Assembly: GCA_034440615.1 (NCBI GenBank)
Contig: JAOTOM010002958.1
Location: 1-64,000, forward strand
Length of the DNA: 64,000 bases
Origin: Ashinkailepas kermadecensis
Taxonomy: Eukaryota; Arthropoda; Thecostraca; Neolepadidae
Direction of reading: 5' to 3'
Shown: positions 46,301 to 61,300 of the stretch, piece after piece
How positions within the stretch are numbered: the stretch's first letter is position 1
Layout: each line of letters opens with the position of its first letter
The notes under the pieces: model-generated
The model's database searches: none
The model's input: the letters and a program-made list of their open reading frames with translations, nothing else
Told to the model about the DNA's origin: nothing
Made by a program: the position numbers and the translations under genes

Positions 46301-49300
46301 CGTAGTTTGTTGCTCCGCAGCCTGACGGTGTCCAACCTGCAGCCTGACGGTTTCTAGACCGTAACAGGACCACCAGAGCGATGGCCCGCAGTACCACCAG
46401 GGGATCACTAGGGTGACCACCGGAAGGACCATCAATGGGACCAGCAGCAGCGGGACCCCGCCGCGTGACCCGGCTCACCTGAGTGCAGTACTCGCCAGTG
46501 TAGGTGACCGGACACTCGCAGGCGTACGAGTTGATGCCGTCCACGCAGAGGGCGCCGTTCTGACACAGGTTGCCGGCGCAGTCGTCCGTGTTGTCGGCGC
46601 AGTTCTTGCCGGTGAAGCCTGCCGGAGGTGGGCCGTGTCAGCCGCGCTGTTGCCAGACGCACGGCGGGAGTGTCACAACACAGCAACAGCAGGCCACCAC
46701 AGCAACACAACACAGTAGCGTCGCACCGCCACATTAGAACCATATCACGTACAGCAACACCACATCACACCACGAAACCACATCATCACCACAGCAACTT
46801 CACACCACTGCGGCACCACATCATCACCACAGCAACTTCACACCACTGCGGCACCACATCATCACCACAGCAACTTCACACCACTGCGGCACCACATTAT
46901 CACCACAGCAACTTCACACCACTGCGGCACCACATCATCACCACAGCAACTTCACACCATTGCGGCACCACATCACCGTAGAACCACATCTTCATCACAT
47001 CAACTTTACGGCACCGTGGAACCACATCACCGCAGCACAGCAACATCACAACATAGCGACGACCCAGCGTCAGTTAACGACCCCGTCATACACCCAGTAG
47101 TTGTGTCTGATCATAGTGATCAAGTAGCGGAACGGGTGGGCGGCGAGTCCAGTCGTGACGTAACGGAACGGGATCCATCCATCCATCCATCCATCCATCC
47201 ATCCATCCATCCATCCATCCATCCATCCATCCATCCATCCATCCATCCATCCATCCATCCATCCATCCATCCATCCATCCATCCATCCATCCATCCATCC
47301 ATCCATCCATCCATCCATCCATCCATCCATCCATCCATCCATCCATGGATCCATGGATCCATCAATCCATCGGATGGATGGACGGATGGCAGAGTTTAGC
47401 TCTGGCCCTGAACACTGAAGAAGGAAGCTGTTGGCATCGCCGACGGCAGACAACATTCGCAGCAGTTGACATCTAACTGACGATGAAGAATAGGCCACAT
47501 CCGATAACGGTAAACAGTTTAAAACCCACGCTGCGATACACCATTGAACCGACTGTGCGGTGCGGTGCGGTGCGGTGCCCAACCAACAATGCTCAAGTTG
47601 AGAGTGCAGTATTGGACGTATTGCAGCGTCAGCACTTCCGTTATCCGTTGGCTTTTGGGTTTTAGGGCGAGTCACCTACTAAGTTCATTTTTCAGCCATA
47701 TCCTTTCTTCTTTGGATACAACACCAGCTCCTCATCGACACGCATCGCTTAGGCAGGTTTGCAATACCGGCATTCTCTGTGACAACACCAGCATTCCCTT
47801 TAACAACACCAACTCCAATGGTGATCTTCCTCGTATGGGCCTGTACAATACCGTGGGCAAATCATGACATGATATGCAGTCGACAAACAGCGGTGAGACA
47901 TTCGACGGCGAGATATTCGACAAGCCCGACTATGACACAGCCAACAAACAATGCGCGAGATCTTCGACAAAGCCGAGCATGACGCGGTCGCCGAGCATGA
48001 CGCCCGGCGGCCCCGTCCGCCCACTGCGGGCCAGCGCCGCAGTCGTACTCTGCTGGGGACACTAATGACGCGCCACTTACACGCATCACAGGGGAGGTGC
48101 ACATTTGCGGTACAATACCGCCACGGACGGCAGGGCAGTAGTGCCTTCTGTGGAACACACCGGACAAGCCAGGGGTGGCGCGGGCGGCACTGCCACCGGC
48201 CGTGTGACGACAGGACAGGACAGGACAGGACAGGACAGGACAGGACAGGACAGGGCAGGGCAGGACAGCAGTGCCTTCTGTGACACACACCGGGCCAGCC
48301 AGGAGTGACGCGGGCGACACTGCCACCGGCCGTGGGACGACGTAAATCAAGGTCGCCTCAATCCTCAGAGGACCGCTAATGTTGGGGTCTCTGTGTTCAG
48401 GTATAATTTGACCAGCTCTGGACACATTAGGGTAATGTCAAAAGGAAATTATGAGCTGAAAGGATATGAGAATATCTGGGGTGCAGTGAGATTAATGAAA
48501 ATGTAATTAATCGACGCCTTTGTGCAGTAATGGCGGAGCACGACCCCTGAAGGCAATTTCATGACTCACGTTTATATTACGTGTGAACTATACTTAATGC
48601 TCTTGAAGAGGTGAACCCATATATTCTGAAGATCAAAACGGGTTGCAATCTTGCTTTCCCACTGCAGCTAGGCTCATACAATTCCAGATGATGCTCCAAT
48701 CCAAGAAATTCCCAGAGTACATCACTGCAAAGTTGGCCCGGTGCCTAGGCCAGAGACTGTCCCAAGCCAGGTGGCCCTGCTCAGGTTCATCAGGCTCCCT
48801 CCTCAGGCAGTGCTTCCGGCTGGATCGGCCCCACCGTGGGACCGACCGCGTCCTCGCCTGTACGCTCACATCCGCTGCGCTGATAAATGATCTCCAGCCG
48901 AGGGAAAAACCGGAGCCTGCCACCTCTCAAAGATAGCAATTAGTCGGCTTTTAAGGACGCCTAAAAACGCAATTACGCATTGTTATTGGAACTGCCAGGA
49001 CCCCAGCGTCAGGACAACGCGCAGATCGCTAATAGCAAAGGTATGAAGACATTGAAAATATTTCGGAGTACAGCGTTCTCTTGCGCAACGCATACACATC
49101 CTTGCTTTTAAAAGCACTAATTTGCACTCGAACCAGAACTTAGATAAAGATCAATGACGACAAAGATCGCTCTGGTGAAAGTCCGCATGAAGCAGATCTT
49201 TTGCGTGAGACCATTTTGTTTTCTTATGTTGGGTCGGGTTGGGTTCATAGCATTCCAATGACCCTCCTCTCCCTCCCACCGAGGAGATACCTCCCGCTCG

Positions 49301-52300
49301 TGTTCGGCGCGGGCGCCCCCTGGCGGCGATCATCCCGAGCCGCGCGCGCTGGACGCGCGTCCCCCGTCTCGCATGTCTGAGACTGTACGACCGGTCGGCG
49401 CTGACCGTGAGAACTTTCCCAGCCTCCCCCATCCCCGTCGCGGCGGCGCCCCCACCGCCGGCGGCCGCCCGGTCCGGACGCTCGTCGCGGCGCCAAGACG
49501 ACCAAGGCGACGGCAACCGTTCCTGGGGCACGGTCCGCACCCACGGCTGGTCCCACGGCGGGGCCCACGGCGGGGCCCACGACGGTCATGGCCTGACACG
49601 CTGTCCGTCCCGGTGGCGCTAATGGAGACTGCCGCCGCTATCTGGCACGGCCGCTTTTTGCCACCTTCGGTCAGATACATTGCCGCCGTCGCTATTGTGC
49701 GCGAGCGACCCTTCCGTGGGAGCGACCGCTTCCGCCCACACCGCCACCCGGGTGGGTCCCCTGCAGCCATGGTCATCGATACAAAGGTCGCAAACCACCG
49801 TGAAGCGAACTAAAAAGAACGGAGAAAACGGGCAAGCGTTCAGCACCCAATCTGTTTTGCCTTCAGATAATTTGTCTCCGTAAAGGCATACTGACATATG
49901 AGGCGGCGCACCATTACATCAATGTTAAAGTAAGAGCTGATAAGCTTCACGCACGTTAGGTACAACAAATAGCAGTCCAATCTCTTGGTGTCGTGGTGGA
50001 TTGGTGCTTCAGGGCGCGCCGACGTGCCTTGGGTCAGTTCTCATTTCGCGCCCATAACGTCATCTGTCATCACCTTATGGTTGAAAGGGATGTCTGCTCA
50101 CATCTGAATACTTACCATGGGTGATAGATAACGTCAACATTTTCTTTTCGAAGGAATGTAAATATGTATCCAGATGCATGAGTCATCTGCTAGCACACGG
50201 AGAGCGGTTAATTATTACAATGTGCCAGTGTGTCGCCAGTGCACGTGCGATCTGAAAAATGCAGCGCAACTTCATCTCTCGAAAACTTGATACTGCGGAT
50301 GGCTGATTGCACAGTGGTGCTGCTCGACATGGACAAGCCAGCCGGGAAGCGTTCAGTGCCTGCCGGGACCGGTGGACTATAAGAACGGGCGGGCGACACA
50401 TGACGCGATGCGATGTGGGCACCGACACAGGCTCAGCCGAGCGTGGTGTGAACTGCAGCAACGGTGAGCCCTCAACTGCCGGGACCGGTGGACTATAAGA
50501 ACGAGCGACACGTGACGCGATGCGATGCGATGCGATGTGGGCACCGACACAGGCTCAGCCGAGCGTGGTGTGAACTGCAGCAACGGTGAGCCCTCAACTG
50601 CCGGGACCGGTGGACTATAAGAACGGGCGACACGTGACGCGATGCGATGTGGGCACTCACACAGGCTCAGCCGAGCGTGGTGTGAACTGCAGCAACGGTG
50701 AGCCCTCAACTGCCGGGACCGGTGGACTATAAGAACGGGCGACACGTGACGCGATGCGATGTGGGCACTCACACAGGCTCAGCCGAGCGTGGTGTGAACT
50801 GCAGCAACGGTGAGCCCTCACCCTTGGAGTTGGCACTATTGGGGTTGGGTGGAAACGTTCCCGCAGCGTTTTCCCGCCTTACGCCTACCGCCATTGCATG
50901 GGAGTAGGCATAAAAACCGCAACATCCACCCCAATCATGTGGTACTGGACTGGAAGACAACATATGAGCCATTTCCCTGCAGTACGATGAGGGACTTTCA
51001 ACTAGTCCATCATATACTGGGTCACATACGACTGGACCACATCCCCTATTCGGTATCGGCCTAGGCCGTGGCTTCAGTTGTTTGCGTGATATGATTGCTA
51101 AGTCAGAAACCAAATAATTATGGAAACAGCTACCTGAGCTGACCGACCAAAACATCTTGCCGTGTAACTCCATGATCAAGAGATTTGGCATATGTACACG
51201 CCGTATATCGTAGTATAGTCATAAAGTCATAAAGTCAAAGTGTTATGGCTTAATAAGAACCACAGTGGCCCATCTGGGTTAAGCCTATCTAGAAAAGGTA
51301 CTATAAATGTACATACGCTCACCCCAATCAATCCCTTATCAAGTTCCTAGGGAGCTATATATTCCAGCCCATCTAGCACCATTCACTTGCTATTGCATAA
51401 CACACTCAACAATTACATACTCCTCCAATCATACCCATTGTGCTACCATAGACAATCTCATCAGTATCACATCCCAAAGGAAGGTGCTGAATCCACTGCA
51501 AGGTACACCCTATAGGTATAAAGCGTTTAGACTTAATAAGAGACCCAAGGGCCCATCCAGTTAAGTCTGTAAATGGAAGATACCATAAGCCTGGTAAAAA
51601 AGACCCACCCCAGCCATCCCACATCCTGAAGAAACCAGTCCACCAATATCCCACACACCTATCAATGCCTATCTACCCTAGCTACCCAGCCCTATTCCCC
51701 TGATCCCTCTTAACAGATGTGGATTGAATGCCTGATCAATAATTTTCAAACTGCATCCATGCCTTAAAGGGATGGATGGGACTAAAGGGCCTATATTTAT
51801 TAGTTAGTTAGTTGAGCTCTAGGGCGTATCGACTTCATTGGTCATGTAGCGCCCATATGTGGTATAGTTATACCAGCATCTCTAGAAGCTATAGCATAAA
51901 CCTAAACGATGATTTTGAGGGCATTCAGCGTAAAGGAATGCCGGGGCCAAATGGGCAGTGAGGTGACTGAGGGATAACGCTCTGTACGCCCTTGACCTCC
52001 TTTCCATCGACAACTCGCCGATGATTCTGACCACCCGATGACACCCCGACCCTGGTCTCCAATGGACGGTGAAAGTCAACACCTTTCTTTAAACCTTGCG
52101 TTGAAGTAACACTCGATGAATAGTCTTGGCCTGACCACACATTGCGTCGGTCTGAGCGGGGGTTTGCAGTGCAAATGTGTACTCAGCTGGCGCCCGACCG
52201 GTGTGTCTCAGAACTTGGGACGAGGAATGATTGAGCAGCGCAGCAACAAACGGTACTCAGTGGCCCGCGCAGCGACTGCATGCGACAGGCGAGGTAGGTG

Positions 52301-55300
52301 GTCACTCCCCGCATCACGACGCGCGAACACAATGCATCCCGTGCCGAGCTGCGTACTTTCATCTGTCTTGATAATATCGCCTTAGCTAAAACAAATATAA
52401 ATTGCGCAAAGGCTCTGCAACAATTGTACAAACTGCACGTAACTCTGTCAAAATGCAAGTCTTGCTCGCAAAATAGCGTGTGCAATTCAAGCATACCGGG
52501 TCGATGTAACGCGCTTACAATGCGCAGCTGGGCGAAAATGTGATTCAACAAGGTGGGCCTGTGCGGGCCGGCTGACGGGGCGTGGCTCCGGCTCGCCAGT
52601 TCGGCGTGCACCGACTCGCCTCTGTGCGACAGGTCCGGCTAGCCCGTGCGGACGGTAATCGCCAGCCGGCCAGTGGTGGCCGGTGGTGGCCGGTGGTGGC
52701 CGGTGGTGGCCGGTGGTGGCCGGTGGTGGCCGGCGGTGGCCGGCGGTGGCCGGCGGCGGCTGGCCAGCAATCGCCACCCGCCTGCGCGGCGGAAACGGCC
52801 GCCGGGTCACAAGGTCACACCGCGCGGCCGCCCTCTCCCACCGCGTCGGTCCGGGTTCCCAGCACAGGCCGGCCGGGCCCGCCGCGCGCACAAAGAGCGC
52901 CAGGAAGGACGCCCCGTCGCGGGTCAATTGTCTGCCGTCGGACAGCTGTGTCGGACGCCGTCCTGGCACCAGGCATCGCCGACGGACAGCACGAAACGGA
53001 ACACCCGCACCGTCTGAATGGCTGGACGCCATTGACGGAGAGGGCACATGTGAAGCGACAGGAGCCTTTCAAGAACGACCGAGAACGGATCCCTTGAGAA
53101 ACAGTAACTCAAATGGCGAACTAACTGAATGAGAATAAACAACAAATGGACGCTTGTGGACTGAAGCAAACAACGCGCATCGCTTCAAATACTCTCATCC
53201 CTGTGATTCACTTCTTCCGCGGACATAAACAAAGCGACCAGTAGGACTTCCCGCCATGTGATCACTGTTACAAACGTGATGAACATAACCATATTCGCAA
53301 ACAGACCACTTCCGCTACCAGACCCCAAGCCCCTACAGATAACACAGCCGTTACTGCGAAGCAATGGCCGACATCAAAACAATTTTGCCGGAATCAACCG
53401 TGTCGTTGCAGCCGTCGGCGCACCGCAAGCGGCCCATTGCGCCGGGGCGTTCTCATCAGGCGGCGGTAAGAGGCCGCCGGCGGGCGACCGGAGCCGCCGC
53501 CGAGCGGGCGCGCCACTGTGTGCACCGCGCCACTGCCGGCGCTGCCCAGCACTTCACGGAACCGGGCCCGATCACTTCCGCGAACCGGCCCACCAGTGCC
53601 AGTACCGGCCGCGGCCGAGGCGGCCCGCAACGGCGCCGCGCGCAGCCGCCCGCGCGGAAACGTGGCCGAACGATGCGCGCCGGCGCCGCTCAGAGCTGTC
53701 TGACACCGCCTGATGCTGCACCTGACACCGCCTGATGCTGCTCCATGTGGAGGCCCGGCATGGTGGTCTGCCCGACACCGCCTGATGTTGCACCATGTGG
53801 AGACCCGGCATGGTGGTCTGCCCGACACCGCCTGATGCTGCACCATGTGGAGGCCCGGCATGGTGGTCTGTCTGACACCGCCTGATGCTGCTCCATGTGG
53901 AGGCCCGGCATGGTGGTCTGCCCGACACTGCCTGATGCTGCACTGTGTCAATGAAAAATACGTGTCGCACGGTACTTTTGGGGACTTCATAGCGGTGCAA
54001 CGAAATCCTACACAGAAACCATGGTCGGACAGCAGATGGCACACTAGACTGCGCCAATCTTGTTCGTTTGTTATTTGGGCTTTAGGGCGCCACGACTGCT
54101 GTGGCCATATTGCGCTCATAACTCAGTCATCGAAATGCGATTAGATGCAGAACCAAGGATCACATCGTGGGTACCGTCCATATGGCGCTATTGAGCTACA
54201 CAGTTTGGATGCAATGCATCTCGGTGAGGAGCATATATAACTGAAAACGACACTTCAGATAAGAAATCGATCAGTCGTCCCGATTGGACAATGCAAGAGT
54301 TGGACAGGATACCACTACGGGAAGCTACTTGGACAGACCCAAAATGACGTGTACGTTCGTGAGAATAAAAACGGCACGAGAGCAAAACATGGCGAACTTC
54401 CAGTGGTGCAAGATATCTTGGGCACTATAGTTTGTCGTCACCACATAGCAGATACATGAGTCTCATACGTGTGCCCGATGTTGGTACAGCGTCACTAGAC
54501 TGCGCCAACCTCACGTCACACAGAACGTCATCCGCCGGAACTGTGCCGAGCGTTGCTGCGTGGCGACCACCGCCTCGTGCTTGCGTCGCCGCACGCAACA
54601 TTGCGCACCGCGTCGACAATGCGACCGCATGTCAGATCAATTCGAAGCCTATTACAAAACTCCCGACGCTTTCACCACCCGGGTTCGAGAAACACCGGCT
54701 TTTGCAGACTGGCCGCGTCGGCTTTTCCAGGCGGTCGCGTTGAGTAACGTCGATCGGCTGACAGACGACCAGCGGGAGCCGCCGAGCGCTGCTGTCACAC
54801 TCACACCGACAGACCACCGGGAGCCGCCGAGCGCCGCTGTCACACTCACGCCGACAGACCACCGGGAGCCGCCGAGCGCTGCTGTCACACTCACACCGAC
54901 CACCGACAGACCACCGGGAGCCGCCGAGCGCCGCTGTCACACTCACACCGACAGACCACCGGGAGCCGCCGAGCGCCGAGCGCTGCTGTCACACTCACAC
55001 CGACAGACCACCGGGAGCCGCCGAGCGCCGCTGTCACACTCCACCGACAGACCACCGGGAGGCGCCGAGCGCCGCTGTCACACTCACACCGACAGACCAC
55101 CGGGAGCCGCCGAGCGCCGCTGTCACACTCACACCGACAGACCACCGGGAGCCGCCGAGCGCCGCTGTCACACTCACACCGACAGACCACCGGGAGCCGC
55201 CGAGCGCTGCTGTCACACTCACACCGACAGACCACCGGGAGCCGCCGAGCGCTGCTGTCACACTCACACCGACAGACCACCGGGAGCCGCCGAGCGCTGC

Positions 55301-58295
55301 TGTCACACTCACACCGACAGACCACCGGGAGCCGCCGAGCGCTGCTGTCACACTCACACCGACAGACCACCAGGGAGCCGCCGAGCGCCGCTGTCACACT
55401 CACACCGACAGACCACCGGGAGCCGCCGAGCGCTGCTGTCACACTCACACCGACAGACCACCGGGAGCCGCCGAGCGCGCTGCTGTCACACTCACACCGA
55501 CAGACCACCGGGAGCCGCCGAGCGCCGCTGTCACACTCACACCGACAGACCACCGGGAGCCGCCGAGCGCCGCTGTCACACTCACACCGACAGACCACCG
55601 GGAGCCGCCGAGCGCCGCTGTCACACTCACACCGACAGACCACCGGGAGCCGCCGAGCGCCGCTGTCACACTCACGCCGACAGACCACAGCGGGCCACAG
55701 CGTGCCACAGCGGGTCACAGCGGGCCACAGCGTGCCACAGCGGGCCTGACCACCGGCGACCGCCCGGAGTCCACAGCCAGTCGCTGCCTCCGCGACGGCA
55801 GAGGGGCCGCAGCCGGATGTCGCTCGGGAACAGCCATGCACGCAACCATGTTCTCCGACCACCTCCGCACAGAGAGAGTCGCAGACATCTCGTGTATGCA
55901 GTCACGCTACATCCGACCAGGCCACGCCATGTCAAAAACCGGGTTTATTCCCACATATTCCAGGTCGAGGATATGTTAGACTGCATCAGGGTAACCGGTT
56001 CCTTGCTGGACACACTACAACGGTATCTACATCGAAGACGGCGTGTAGGAAACGCATATTTTGCACAACACACCATCTCGAATGGTGCCAGCTCATCAGC
56101 AGCCCACGGGGATGACGATTCGAGGACTGCTTACAAAAAAATATATCGTTTAACTTTTTGTGCACAATGCAAACGTTAAGCAACTTATCGTCAGCTCGAC
56201 TCCAGCTGCTGAAGATTGCCGGCCGGGCAGCGGCGATGGCGGGTGGGGGGGGGGCACCTTTAAGTATTCGACCACCGCTGGCAGCGATGGCCGTCCAACA
56301 GTAGAACAACAGTCGCCGCTCGAGCTGCCACACCCTCTCGACAACGACAGCACGAGCTGACGCTACAGTTACTGCGTCAACGTCAACATCGAGTCAACCG
56401 TCTGCACTCAGCCCACCGGCTAAGCTCAGCACTGAGCTGCCGGCCATACTCCCAACACACGGTCCACCGGCCACACTCCAACACACAGCCCACCGGCCAC
56501 ACTCCAACACACAGCCCACCGGCCACACCCCAACACACAGTCCACCGGCCACGCTCCGACACACAGCCCACCGGCCACACCCCAACACACAGTCCACCGG
56601 CCACACTCCAACACACAGCCCACCGGCCACACCCCAACACACAGTCCACCGGCCACACTCCAACACACAGCCCACCGGCCACGCTCCGACACACAGCCCA
56701 CCGGCCACACCCCAACACACAGTCCACCGGCCACACTCCAACACACAGCCCACCGGCCACACCCCAACACACAGTTCACCGGCCACACTCCAACACACAG
56801 CCCACCGACCACATTCACGACACACCCGGCCTGAACCCACCAACCACTTTGGCACACAACCCGAGTGTCTGCAATTCAGTACACTCAGCACACGTGCCAC
56901 ATGTACTTACCGAGCAGACACCGGCAGGAGTACTCCAGGTCATTGATGACGGTACAGTTGCCGCCATGCCGACAGGGCGACGGCGAGCACGGCACATAAT
57001 TGGTGTCGCAGTCGCGGCCCGTATAGCCCGGGTCACAGACGCACCTGAGGCGGAGATCACAGGTCAGAGCCGAACGGGGAATTTGGTACACTGTTAAAGT
57101 GCGGCTACAGGAAGCAGTGCACAGCCTGAGAGGCGTGGAGGCAGCGCCAGTGTAGAGGTGCATGGACTAGCACTGACACTGACAGAGGGATTTGAATCGG
57201 TACGCAGGTAGCGGAAAGGAGCCGCCTACAATGGGGGGGGGGGAGTTGTGGAGGGGAGGGGAAGCAGCCCGAGCAGACTAGGGGTGTCAATGCAACTAAT
57301 ATTTGTCTAGGGTGGTGACAAACAGCGCATACGCGCATGAGATCAAACTGAATCGACTCAGAACCTGTGCAAATGAACCGGAGCGCTGTCCCTGGACCAC
57401 CGTACCACTGGCAACGGTCGCTCCTGCCCGACAGGTGGTGCACCGGGTGAGCCTGCGCTATCGCCACCGCGGCCGGCTCGTGTTTTCACAGGTCAGCTGA
57501 CGGGTCCACCTGCACCCTTGGTCGCGCCGCCTCCAGCAGTCGGGCCACAAGCTGGCGTCCATCCCACGACGCCAACCGCCAGGCTTCGGGTCGCACGAAA
57601 AACTGATGGCCATCGGGAATGCTAAGCCGTTGTTCTTTTCCCTCGCCGCCGAAGCGGTTTATCGATAAGCCTAAGTATGGCAATCCCCCGCCACCCTGAC
57701 GTCTGCAGATTCCCACAGCAGAAGGCTGCCGGCGGTGAGGACGTGAATGCGGCCCAGGGCACAGCCGGTGCCGTGTGAACACCCCAACCTCGAATATCGC
57801 CGAAATTGGTGTGATCATGAAAGGCTAAGGACAGTGTGCTTATATTTGCGATCTGAAAGGTGAATCTGTGCTATTGCGATTGGTACTGACAATGCGGGCA
57901 AGATATTATGCAGATTAATACCTAGTGGTGCGTAGAGACATAGCGGTGAAGACCTTTTTACTGTCATGATAAGGTATTTTCCCAGGACCAGCGCAGGCCG
58001 GGAATCCTGTGCTGCAGGAGGAATTTTTAGCCTGCATGAGATTCATCTTTCTTTAGCACGATCTTGGAAACGATAACACATCACACATACACATCAGGAG
58101 ACTGTTTGGCGATCTGCAAAGGCCAGAGGCTGCAGGGAAATTGGAGGAGGGAAATTGGAAGTTGAATCAAGGAAGCCTCAGGAAATAAGGACGAGACATA
58201 GGTGTGCTTTGAGGCCAGTTCTTACCAGTGTATCTCCTCAGCAGGTATTCCCCTCAGAAATATGTCAGTTTCACATTAAGTGACGACTGTTTCTC

Positions 58296-58362
<67 letters not shown>

Positions 58363-61300
58363 ATCTTTCTTTCCCTAGAGGTGGCCATCAGTACGGGTTC
58401 GCCATCTGGGGGGGGGTTGAGTGATAGTTTGATGCCGAGCTTAAGTCGCAGGCTCGGACCATATTTGTCCCAGCATTGTCGGACGTCAGTGTCGACTGTG
58501 AAGGCCGGCTGTCACATTAATTACAGTGTCAACTCTAGATAGAAGGGTTTCTGAATTCGAAGGCGTTGAGCATGCCCCCCCCCCCCCGATTGACAGGTTA
58601 CGAACCGACGTGGGCGACTAGCAAGGTGTATGACTAACAAAAGAAATAAAACGTTACAATGAAGCAACACACCTGATTGCATTGGTAGCAAAGCTAGGCG
58701 GCTGGTGACTACCAGAATTTTGCTTGTCCATGAGGTGAGTTGTGGTTTTACCTCACGCCCAAAAGCGAAGTAGCCTCATGATCAAAATGTAAAGTAAAGC
58801 CAAACAAAACTAGACATATTTCGACAGTGAGCCACCTTCAGTCCAGTGTTAAATTATTCGTGAAATATGGTGGAATATACCACTCTCTGAACACTCAATT
58901 GACATCCTTCTCTAAGAAGTATCAACATCCTGCTTCTCGATGCGTGCTGATGAGTTCTTCGTGTCTCCTATCTAACAGTACCTTGTTTATAAGTATCATG
59001 ATCATGCTCTCGATAAGGGATGGTGATACATGAACATTTCGCAAGGCAATTTCAGACAGAGGGATTATTCATGATGTGATATGGCATGCAGTGCCATTGT
59101 ATAGCATAGGTATTTTTTCTTGCTATCCCAAATATATATCTTCCTAAATTATGAATATCAAAACAACTGATGAAGGTACAGTCATAAGTACACCATTGGC
59201 TGAAATTTAAGTCTGGAAGACAAAGTTTTGAATGCACTAATTCCATGGAAAATTTTTACTCACTTGTTGTTCCACTCTCACACGTAACGAAAAACCATTA
59301 TTTTAACACTGCTTCAGTCTCACGAGCCATCTTCAGTATCATGGGACTGCAGACCACCCACGGCCCAAGTTTTGTTTGGCTTTAGCTTTTGAGCATGTGG
59401 CTAAGTTACCCCACCACTCATATCATGCTGCTCATCAACTTCGCGCTATCAACACTCCGCATGAACGAATTAGATTACAGCTAATGAAGCTTCGACCAGA
59501 AGTGTGTGAAATAATTTCAGCGTCCATCGTTGCCATCTCGCTTCGACGATTGGCTTCGACGGTCGGCTTCGACGGCGCGCTTCGTGACTGAACCGAAGCG
59601 GCGCGCGCCGCCCGCGCCTGACACCGGCCGTGATCGCGGCCCCAGCCGACCCGCGGGCGGAGCTCCGGCCGGCCTGACACACCGGCCGCCGCCGCGGGCA
59701 TCACGCCGCCATGCCGCCGGTCGTTCCCAGAGCCGGCGCGCGCCCACCGACAGCCGGCGCCTCCTGTGACCGCCAGAGGTCAGACGACGACGGGCGCGCG
59801 CAAAAACACCGGCAGGCCGCTCCGCCGCTCCGCCGCCGGCAGCCGGTCTGTTTAGACGCGCGCTGTCCCCGGCAGAGCGCGCGGCGACATCGCACGTGCC
59901 GCGCGTGCTGGCCGCAACACCCGCGCCGCCGCCATATACGGCCAGTTTGGCGCTGGTGGCGGGCGATCTCAGGGCGGCTGTTGGCCAGCCGGCACGACCG
60001 GTCTTTGTTCCCGGGTCTGACGTGCGGTCGGCGACGCCTGAGATGCACATCGCAGGAAAGGGCCCCGACTGAATACAAAGGAGGCGCCAGTATGCATAAA
60101 CCTGAGTCTGGCGATCCATGTCAGCCAACAAGTAGACATGCATCCGATTGTGAGCGTTGAGCTTGATTGAGGCCTTGTATCATGTCGCATTCGGCGCTTC
60201 AACACCGCGGGAAGGTCAACGGTGGCCGGAGTGGTTACCTCTCTCTCCCCTGCCGTTTCAGGCACATAAATGATAAAGCTTATGGGTTCCGCTTAACACT
60301 GGGGCAAGCGGAACACAACAACATAAAAAGGGAAGTCCGGAACACGGAAAGTACGCCTAGCTTTGTATTCTCAGTGTCTAGGCACTGATGGTGCGGTTTA
60401 AGGAGGAATGCCATGTGTCGTTCTTCCCTATGTGCATCGCATATACACACCGTGGCTGTTCCAGAACTAAGACCGCTGGTCTTCAGCCACACTTATTCAG
60501 ACATGGTTCTCGGCCGGGCTCAGTTCGTGTTTGATTTAGGATCGCATCCTTCTGCAAGTTTGTGACAATGCCCACGAGTGATTACTTAGCCGTCTAGACA
60601 GCGACTACAAAAGAACACCTGTCCGGGATACTTGGCATTGGTGAGGGAAGTTCTGAATGCGACACAAGAGCATGCTCTACGTTAGAGCAACACTAGGTCT
60701 TAGGTACCATTGGCGTCACAAATAGTTTGACAGTCAGGCTGGGCGTCCTGGCACTTGAATATCCTGCATAGGTACTGGTTCCCACCATATGTATACCTAT
60801 GCAGGATACTCAGGTGCCAGGACGCCCAGCCTGACTGCCAAGCTATTTGTAACGCCAACCCAAGGCAGTGTATAAAAACAATGAACTAATACCATGCTTA
60901 AAAACAGTTACAACACCGTATAGTACCTAGCTATTATTGACTTGATGTGACTTGGCATCAAGGTTGGATTTGTACTTTGCAGTGTGGAGTGGATGAATTT
61001 GTGTCGAACAATCGAACACGGTGAAGACATTGTTCTTTCAACGTGTGACATCAGAATCCTAGTTTGCACTTTCCAACAGCAGTTGAGCACTTGATCACAG
61101 AGCGGTTCATTGTCAAAAGGCTATTAAACCTCTAAACGAGAACAATGAGAGGATGATTTTCTGAAGAGGATAAATGTTCTGTATGTTAAAAATCGAGGAG
61201 CATCTGATTTGTTCAACTCCGCTTGACATTGACATTGACATGGAATAACAATGCACGATTACGTCGAATCGCCACTGTTAGTCTACTGAAAAAGGTGTCA

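Noticed and set aside
47070..47675. Frames of DGWM or HPSI repeats
   Set aside because: Translation of the ATCC microsatellite.
54560..56179. 539-codon plus-strand frame
   Set aside because: A 45-bp array, a multiple of three, keeps it open. Flanking sequence has no gene features.
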